From Patescibacteria group bacterium (GTDB lineage: Bacteria; Patescibacteriota; Minisyncoccia; Portnoybacterales; GWB1-42-6), in assembly GCA_018818145.1 (NCBI GenBank), contig JAHIST010000043.1:1-9961 (forward strand): 9,961 nucleotides of DNA. The letters run 5' to 3'. How positions within the stretch are numbered: position 1 is the stretch's first letter; every line of letters begins with the position of its first letter. Positions 5,486 through 9,961 of this stretch are shown piece by piece. Under the pieces are notes generated by a model that was not told the origin of the DNA, searched no databases, and was given only the letters and a program-made list of their open reading frames with translations. The translations under genes and the position numbers were made by a program.

Positions 5486-5593
5486 CCCCGTTAGAAGTTT
5501 ATATCAAAAACTTGGATTATTTTAAAATAAAGCCGCAGGCGGAATCGCTTTTTTGCTCGGCTGATTATATACCGCGGTCGGACTTCTAACGGG
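5486..5593. repeat. ACCCCGTTAGA-family inverted-repeat element D
   Basis: The terminal arms CCCGTTAGAAGT (5487-5498) and ACTTCTAACGGG (5582-5593) are perfect complements around an 83-base interior. The interior has GCCGCAGGCGGAATCGC (5532-5548), which itself forms a CCGC/GCGG hairpin. It shares the outer GTTAGA terminus with the 97-bp element but has a different interior. It stands in tandem with the next element and ends at the infA -35 box. Confidence 0.7.
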
Positions 5594-5599
5594 ATCAAG

Positions 5600-5711
5600 C
5601 CCTGTTAGAAGTTTTTCGCAAAAAGATGTGTTTCAGCCCATAATAGCCGAAGGCGAATCGCAATCTATCCATGTAATATCATTGGGGCGTCGGCTGAACT
5701 TCTATACGGGG
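5600..5711. repeat. ACCCCGTTAGA-family inverted-repeat element E (degenerate)
   Basis: The arms CCCTGTTAGAAGTT (5600-5613) and AACTTCTATACGGGG (5697-5711) pair imperfectly. It is related to element D: both have GTTAGAAGTTT followed by CAAAAA, and the interior GCCGAAGGCGAATCGC (5646-5661) resembles 5532-5548. The right arm overlaps the last codons and TAG stop of the membrane-protein gene (5702-5711). It may serve as the 3' end structure of that transcript, but there is no T-run. Confidence 0.6.
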
Positions 5712-7597
5712 TCAATGATCACCCTTATTTTTATCTTATCTAAATTAACCGGGACGGACTTTACCCAAAAAGGCCAAAAAAGGATACGCGCTTTCTCAAC
5801 TTCTTCTTTTTGGCCCAGGGCCGCCTTAATCTGGGATTCATTTTTACCGGCTATTAATCTGCTTATATTATCGGCGTCCACTTTCCAAACTAATCTCTGC
5901 GTAATTTTCACTTTAAAGGCGAGTTGGCCTTTATTGAAATCAGATTGTAAATCACTATATTCAACTGCGTTGGCACCTTCATCCAGGATTTTGTTATCCG
6001 CTAATTTTTCGTTGACTTTTTTCGCCGCCAGGGAAAAAATGTCATTTTCATCAAAAACCAAAACAGTCGCCGTCCCCTTTATGCTCAAATTAAAGCTTTC
6101 CGCCTTGTCGCCGACGCTGCCGATGGCCTCAAAAGAACTTACTTCCTCTTTAGCCGCGCCTTCCAATAATTTCAGCTCCGGCGACACCTGTGATTTAATT
6201 TCTTGTTTAATTGCCGGCTGTAAGCTCTGCCATAAATCCGCTTTAGCTTTATCAAAATCGTTTTGAGAAATCACCTTTGCCAAGCCCACCGCTCCTCCGG
6301 TCATGGCGGTTTTTGACTTGGCATAAAAAGCGTTATATTTGGGCGAACCCTGAAAACCCGGAATTTTGAAATCGCTGGGCCCGATATTATATTCTTCGCC
6401 GGCTTGATCGGCCTGTACCTGCGCGTCAATGCTTGAAGCGATAATTTTCCCCTCTTCTATTTTTGCTCCGGGCACGACAATTGTCTTTGTTATCCTGAAA
6501 ACTTTTCCGTCAGAAGATACAAAACGGGTTTTTTCCACTAAGGTCTGAGGGGTGGAGCTAAATTCATTATATATAGTTATTGTCCCCGTAGCCTTGTCAT
6601 TGAGCTGGCGCTCGCCTGTTGCCGGAAAATCTTTCGACGCTTTTTTATCCAGTCTAATAAGCTGCGCGGGGATTTTTCCAAGGACAACATCGCTTTTTAC
6701 AATGTTTTTTTCCGCGCTGACCGATAAATCTTGAACAATTGGTTCAATTTTTGGATTAATGACGATCTCCGCCTTGGGTAAAATAAAATATAACACTGCC
6801 GCCGCTACTATCAGTGCGCCCCCCACAAAGAAACTCAAAAATTTAAAAGAAAAAAACGGCGAAGAGCTCCTGCTTTCCTGATCCGGGGCTGACCGCTTCT
6901 CCCCAAAGTCCAACCCTCTTCTTTTGCGCTCTTTATAAAATGGCTTAGTTTTTTTAAAATCGTCATCGTCAGACACGAGATAAGAATCTAAATCGTCTTC
7001 GCCTTTATCTTCATCTTTTAAATCCTCTTCTCCTTTGTCTATCAATCTTTTAAAAAATGACGGCCGCGATTCTTCCTTAAAATCAGCTTCTTGAAATTCG
7101 TCTTTTTCTTCTGCTTCTTCTGCCTCCCGTTCTTCTGAAATATCAATTTTAGAAGCCTTGCCCGCAGACGGTTTAATGTCGCTCATGTCATATGCCGGGG
7201 CGCGGCCGTCTGCGTCTCTTTTCAGCTTTACCTGCTCCTCAAGCAAAGATTCGTATTTTTGGGGCGAAAGCTCCTTAAAAACTTCTTCATCTTCTTCTTT
7301 TGTTTTTTCCCCGCTCTTGGCATATTCCAAATCCTCAACGCCTTTAGGCAAAGAAACGCGGGCGCTAAGACCGACTCGCTTGGCCATTTCCCGGACTACC
7401 TCATCTTTTGTAATTAAAACCACCGTCTTGTCCAGGCGATCAGCCTCTCTTTTCAAAAGCTTAAGGGCGACTGTATTTTTTAAAAACGGCGCGCCTTTGG
7501 GCGCCAAAAAATAAACCTCATTGGCGCCGGTTTCCCAGAGATATTCAACAACATCTGTTATCTCTTCCGATGATTTAAGGTTTATTATTTTAGACAT
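5702..7597 (-). CDS. Single-pass membrane protein with acidic cytoplasmic region and possible baseplate-J-like outer domain
   Basis: The product is about 631 residues of unknown function. From the ATG at 7597 (MSKIINLKSS), residues 1-90 look like a compact alpha/beta domain (ANEVYFLAPKGAPF, DKTVVLITKDEVV). Residues about 90-245 are highly charged and acidic, probably disordered. A single hydrophobic helix spans about 252-273 (FVGGALIVAAAVLYFILPKA), preceded by basic clusters, so the N-terminus should face the cytoplasm. The remaining 355 or so residues, beta-rich with KATGTITIYNEFSSTPQTLV and GKVFRITKTIVVPG, resemble baseplate-J-like domains found in large surface proteins of this radiation; that is recall, not a search. 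A GTG five codons upstream (7612) is possible but lies inside a repeat. The last codons fall in element E. Confidence 0.75.
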   Translation of the reverse strand: MSKIINLKSSEEITDVVEYLWETGANEVYFLAPKGAPFLKNTVALKLLKREADRLDKTVVLITKDEVVREMAKRVGLSARVSLPKGVEDLEYAKSGEKTKEEDEEVFKELSPQKYESLLEEQVKLKRDADGRAPAYDMSDIKPSAGKASKIDISEEREAEEAEEKDEFQEADFKEESRPSFFKRLIDKGEEDLKDEDKGEDDLDSYLVSDDDDFKKTKPFYKERKRRGLDFGEKRSAPDQESRSSSPFFSFKFLSFFVGGALIVAAAVLYFILPKAEIVINPKIEPIVQDLSVSAEKNIVKSDVVLGKIPAQLIRLDKKASKDFPATGERQLNDKATGTITIYNEFSSTPQTLVEKTRFVSSDGKVFRITKTIVVPGAKIEEGKIIASSIDAQVQADQAGEEYNIGPSDFKIPGFQGSPKYNAFYAKSKTAMTGGAVGLAKVISQNDFDKAKADLWQSLQPAIKQEIKSQVSPELKLLEGAAKEEVSSFEAIGSVGDKAESFNLSIKGTATVLVFDENDIFSLAAKKVNEKLADNKILDEGANAVEYSDLQSDFNKGQLAFKVKITQRLVWKVDADNISRLIAGKNESQIKAALGQKEEVEKARILFWPFWVKSVPVNLDKIKIRVIIDPV

Positions 7598-7604
7598 GAA
7601 ATAA

Positions 7605-7719
7605 ATCCCCACACCTTATGCTCGCAGCGGAATTTTTAACCCAGCCGCTGCTCGCAAAAGGTGTTCCCCGACCGCAGCCCCGCAAATACGGAGCGAGGTC
7701 TTGAAAAGGTGTGGAGGAT
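7605..7719. repeat. TCCCCACACCTT-type palindromic element in the 5' leader of the membrane-protein gene
   Basis: The terminal words CCACACCTT (7609-7617) and AAGGTGTGG (7706-7714) are complementary. An internal AAGGTGT (7658-7664) can pair with the same left arm, giving two mutually exclusive folds. Inside lie the stems CAGCGG/CCGCTG (7625-7630 with 7645-7650) and GACC/GGTC around CCCCGCAAATACGGAG. The left terminus ends 8 bases before the ATG of the membrane-protein gene. Its GGGGA may help ribosome binding. Related sequences lie at 7-42 and 9933-9961. Confidence 0.6.
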
Positions 7720-7743
7720 AAAATCAAACGCAATTTTTGTCGC

Positions 7744-7757
7744 TTTTCTTAATTATA
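7744..7757 (-). promoter_or_regulatory. Possible -10 region upstream of the membrane-protein gene
   Basis: The minus strand reads TATAATTAAGAAAA here. The same 14 bases occur just upstream of infA (5411-5424). No acceptable -35 box lies 16-18 bases upstream, so promoter activity is uncertain. Transcription from here would run through the palindromic element into the gene. Confidence 0.3.
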
Positions 7758-7805
7758 CGCCAAAATACGCCTCCGCGCTACCCCAAATTTATCCACTTTT
7801 ATGAT

Positions 7806-9638
7806 TTATTCTAACACAGCCTTTATTCTTCTTACTCCCGCCGAGCTGCTTTCTTCTTTTATAATCTTAAATTTTCCCAAAATTCCCGTTCGTTCAACAT
7901 GTGGACCGCCGCAGATTTCCCGACTGAAAGGAGGCCCTGAGCTAAGTTTACCCTGAGCCTGTCGAAGGGAAGGGTCGGCGATCGTATAAACCTTCACCCG
8001 CTCGCCGTAGCGCGATTCAAAAACACCGGTGGCGCCCTGCGCTTTGGCTTCTTCCAGGCCCATTTCTTCCATTTGAACCGACAAGTCTGCCTTAATTTTT
8101 TCGTTCACCATATCTTCAATCTGCCTGATTTCTTCGGGCGTCATTTTTTGACCGTGTAAGAAATCAAAACGCAGTCTTTCTTCTGTGATATTGGCGCCTT
8201 TCTGATTTACGTTCCCGCCCAAAACTTTTCTTAACGCCGCCAGCAGCAAATGCGCGACAGTATGGTATTTCACCACCTGCTCGGAATGATCGGCCAGGCC
8301 GCCTTTAAATTTCTGCTCCGCCCCGGCGCGGGAAAGTTCTTGGTGCTTTTTCAACGCCTCAAAAAATCCATCTTTATCAACATCAAATCCATCTTCTTTA
8401 GCTAACTCTTCCGTCAGTTCGATTGGAAACCCATAAGTTTGGTACAAATTAAACGCTACCTCCGCCGGTATAATTTTTAATTTTACATTGTCATTTTGCA
8501 TTTTGATTTTTTCATTTTGAATTTGGTACTCCTTTATTCCCCTTTCAAGAGTTTTTTTAAATTTTTCTTCTTCCTTAACTAGCTGATTCACTATAAACTC
8601 TTTATTATTCCGTAGCTCGGAATAAATATCTTTATATATTTCAATTACCACTTCAGCGACTTTAAATGTAAAAATATTTTCTATCCCCAGTTGCTTACCA
8701 TATCTCACCGCTCGCCGAATCAAACGCCGAATAACATACCCCTGGTCAACATTTGAAGGCACAATTGCTTTGTCATCTCCCAAAATAAAAGTGGCGGCTT
8801 TAATATGGTCGGCGATAATCCGCATTGCCCGCGTTGTTTCTACAGAACTATCATATTTTTTCCTTGATAACTCCACAATTTTTTCAATCAACGGCCAAAA
8901 AAGTTCTGTCCGATAATCATCATCCATTCTATTCAGCACTGCCAAAGTCCTTTCCAGCCCCATGCCCGTATCAACATTTTTCTGCGCCAACGGCTCATAA
9001 CTACCGCTGGATCTTTTGTTAAATTGCATAAAAACGTCATTCCAAATTTCCACCCATCGGCTATCGCTATCGTCAAACTTTTCAGGCGCTTGCCCCGAGC
9101 CTACCCAATAAAACATTTCCGTATCCGGACCGCACGGCCCGCCCCTTTCCAGTCCCCACCAATTATTGGCCTGCGGTAATTTGGCAATTCTTTTTTCCGG
9201 CACGCCCAAAGCCAGCCAAATCTTATATGACTCTTCGTCAAAAGGAGCGCTCTCATCGGAAAAAACGGAAACAGCAATTTTTTCTTTCTCCAATCCCAGC
9301 CACTGGGGCGAAGTTAAAAATTCCCAACTCCAGGTAATCGCTTCTTTTTTAAAATAGTCGCCCAGCGACCAATTGCCCAGCATTTCAAAAAAAGTGTGGT
9401 GAACCGCGTCGCCGACTTCGTCAATGTCATTTGTCCTGATGCATTTCTGAACATTAACCAGCCTTTTGCCTGCCGGATGATTCTCGCCCAAAAGATACAC
9501 CACCAGGGGGTGCATGCCAGCGGTGGTAAAAAGCACGGTCGGGTCATTTTCGGGAATCAAAGAAGCCGAAGGGATTATCGCGTGCCCCTTTGACTTAAAA
9601 AATTCTAGATATTTTTGTCTCAATTCACTTGCAACCAT
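7806..9638 (-). CDS. alaS: Alanine--tRNA ligase, minimal form
   Basis: This enzyme charges tRNA-Ala and clears mischarged Ser/Gly-tRNA. The 610-residue product has class II catalytic motifs: PENDPTVLFTTAGMHP (29-44), RTNDIDEVGDAVHHTFFEML (68-87) and GMGLERTLAVLN (225-236). The editing domain has HTVAH (H459, H463) and CGGPH (C576, H580), so all four metal ligands are present. Compared with the family (about 875 residues), the beta-barrel between the tRNA-recognition and editing domains is absent (FKGGLADHSEQVVKYH joins directly), as is everything after GVRRIKAVLE. I chose the ATG at 9638 because GAAGGT lies 8 bases upstream; a TTG at 9653 is less likely. Two repeat-like insertions lie in frame (8472-8525 and 7935-7973). 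Confidence 0.96.
   Translation of the reverse strand: MVASELRQKYLEFFKSKGHAIIPSASLIPENDPTVLFTTAGMHPLVVYLLGENHPAGKRLVNVQKCIRTNDIDEVGDAVHHTFFEMLGNWSLGDYFKKEAITWSWEFLTSPQWLGLEKEKIAVSVFSDESAPFDEESYKIWLALGVPEKRIAKLPQANNWWGLERGGPCGPDTEMFYWVGSGQAPEKFDDSDSRWVEIWNDVFMQFNKRSSGSYEPLAQKNVDTGMGLERTLAVLNRMDDDYRTELFWPLIEKIVELSRKKYDSSVETTRAMRIIADHIKAATFILGDDKAIVPSNVDQGYVIRRLIRRAVRYGKQLGIENIFTFKVAEVVIEIYKDIYSELRNNKEFIVNQLVKEEEKFKKTLERGIKEYQIQNEKIKMQNDNVKLKIIPAEVAFNLYQTYGFPIELTEELAKEDGFDVDKDGFFEALKKHQELSRAGAEQKFKGGLADHSEQVVKYHTVAHLLLAALRKVLGGNVNQKGANITEERLRFDFLHGQKMTPEEIRQIEDMVNEKIKADLSVQMEEMGLEEAKAQGATGVFESRYGERVKVYTIADPSLRQAQGKLSSGPPFSREICGGPHVERTGILGKFKIIKEESSSAGVRRIKAVLE
7935..7973. repeat. REP-like insertion inside alaS
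   Basis: The plus strand contains CCCTGAGCCTGTCGAAGGG (7951-7969) with a second CCCTGAGC at 7935-7942. This is the core of a widely dispersed bacterial repeat. It is translated in frame as PSLRQAQGKLSSGP (alaS residues 556-569), between the KVYTIAD strand and the conserved FSREICGGPH. In the family these two segments are nearly contiguous. Confidence 0.75.
8472..8525. repeat. A/T-rich repeat-like insertion inside alaS
   Basis: The minus strand shows repeated words CAAAATG and CAAAATGA spaced 10-15 bases apart, translated as IQNEKIKMQNDNVKLKI (about residues 373-389). It separates LERGIKEY from PAEVAFNLYQTYGFP, which are usually joined by a short loop. The composition is unlike the surrounding coding sequence and similar to the A/T-rich spacer at 4309-4432. 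Confidence 0.55.
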
Positions 9639-9690
9639 AACTATTACCTTCAAAATAGTTAAAAAATCTTACTATATCATACCGAGTCTC

Positions 9691-9718
9691 GCCCGCTAAA
9701 ACTTTAGTGGCGGCGGGC
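9691..9718. repeat. GC-rich hairpin between duplicated alaS starts
   Basis: GCCCGC (9691-9696) pairs with GCGGGC (9713-9718), and inside it CTAAA (9696-9700) pairs with TTTAG (9703-9707). It separates the two copies of the alaS start sequence. It is a candidate repeat insertion, but no second copy exists in the window. Confidence 0.5.
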
Positions 9719-9738
9719 CTCAATTCACTCGCCGTCAT
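9718..9738 (-). pseudogene. Duplicate of the alaS start region
   Basis: The minus strand reads ATGACGGCGAGTGAATTGAG, 16 of 20 bases identical to the alaS start ATGGTTGCAAGTGAATTGAG exactly 100 bases downstream. It encodes MTASELR against MVASELR. The reading frame continues for 37 codons (9625-9738) and ends at a TGA inside the alaS start region, one frame off. It is either a remnant of the original alaS 5' end or a short upstream reading frame. Confidence 0.5.
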
Positions 9739-9824
9739 ATCGCCAGTTTATCATAAAATTTTTATCGGAACAAGATAAGCTTTGGACTTCGGCCAATTAA
9801 AAAATTGCGGATAATTTTATATTT

Positions 9825-9864
9825 ACCCCCGTGCCTATTTAGTTGCTGAAATAGGCACGGGGGT
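9825..9864. other. Perfect 16-bp hairpin upstream of alaS
   Basis: ACCCCCGTGCCTATTT (9825-9840) and its exact complement (9849-9864) enclose an 8-base loop. There is no T-run on either side. It could end a minus-strand gene lying beyond the window, or be a small palindromic repeat like the CCCCGTTAGA elements. Confidence 0.6.
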
Positions 9865-9932
9865 TTACCCCACCGCGCGAATATGATATAAATATTATGG
9901 TTCTTTTGCTGTTTCGGCTAATAAAAATTAAA

Positions 9933-9961
9933 TCTCCACACCCTGTGGTAATAAAAAGGTG
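9933..9961. repeat. TCCCCACACC-type palindromic element, cut by window edge
   Basis: TCTCCACACC (9933-9942) followed by AAGGTG at the last bases has the same terminal words as 7605-7719. An internal CCACA/TGTGG hairpin is at 9936-9948. The element is probably incomplete because the window ends. Confidence 0.4.

Larger units (their letters stand above)
9639..9961. other. Spacer upstream of alaS, no complete gene
   Basis: About 320 bases without a supported gene. From left to right it holds the alaS leader, a GC-rich hairpin (9691-9718), a second alaS-like start (9718-9738), an A/T-rich stretch, a 16-bp perfect hairpin (9825-9864), and the edge of a palindromic element (9933-9961). Candidate -10 words (TATGAT near 9676, 9755; TATAGT near 9671) lack good -35 partners, so I do not call an alaS promoter. 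Confidence 0.6.

Noticed and set aside
5628..6266. A 212-codon plus-strand frame opposite the membrane-protein gene
   Set aside because: It is an antisense shadow with no domain resemblance, and it begins inside repeat element E.
9825..9864. Intrinsic terminator at the 16-bp hairpin
   Set aside because: The stem is strong, but neither side has the T-run needed, and no gene ending here is visible in the window.

Overview
The window carries eleven protein genes, all on the minus strand. They look like they come from a Candidate Phyla Radiation (Patescibacteria, probably Parcubacteria-type) bacterium. The reasons are an alanyl-tRNA synthetase of about 610 residues that lacks both the linker beta-barrel and the C-terminal domain, a short L13, a large acidic single-pass membrane protein of a kind common in that radiation, few Shine-Dalgarno sequences, and spacers packed with palindromic repeats. 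The lineage is inferred from gene content; no rRNA is present.

Layout in transcription order (right to left). An upstream spacer (9639-9961) holds hairpins and a second, out-of-frame copy of the alaS start. Next come alaS (7806-9638), a spacer filled by a palindromic element (about 7598-7805), and a 631-residue membrane protein of unknown function (5702-7597). Two tandem inverted-repeat elements (5486-5711) follow, abutting a good sigma70-type promoter (5457-5485). This promoter faces infA and then rpmJ, rpsM, rpsK, rpsD, rpoA, rplQ, rplM and rpsI. The cluster ends at a perfect 14-bp stem with a T-run (44-80), a convincing intrinsic terminator. The order infA-rpmJ-rpsM-rpsK-rpsD-rpoA-rplQ is the classical end of the spc/alpha operon; rplM-rpsI, often a separate operon, is appended here.

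The genes supply translation and transcription: initiation factor IF-1, ribosomal proteins L36, S13, S11, S4, L17, L13 and S9, RNA polymerase alpha, and alanyl-tRNA synthetase. The membrane protein is the only accessory gene.

The unusual content is in the spacers. A gap-free unit of about 226 bp occurs twice, ending exactly at the start codons of rpsD and rpmJ. It has three consecutive hairpins. The middle one, with its flanks, is identical over 116 bp, while the outer two have diverged largely by paired, compensatory substitutions. The middle hairpin belongs to a family with termini ACCCCGTTAGA/TCTAACGGGGT that has five members in the window. A second palindromic family (TCCCCACACCTT/AAGGTGTGGGGA), a decamer repeat (TTCCGCGTNN) and short REP-like sequences are also present. 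Two repeat-like segments lie in frame inside alaS, and one REP-like copy supplies the probable ribosome-binding site of rpsM. No tRNA, rRNA, CRISPR array or transposase gene was seen.
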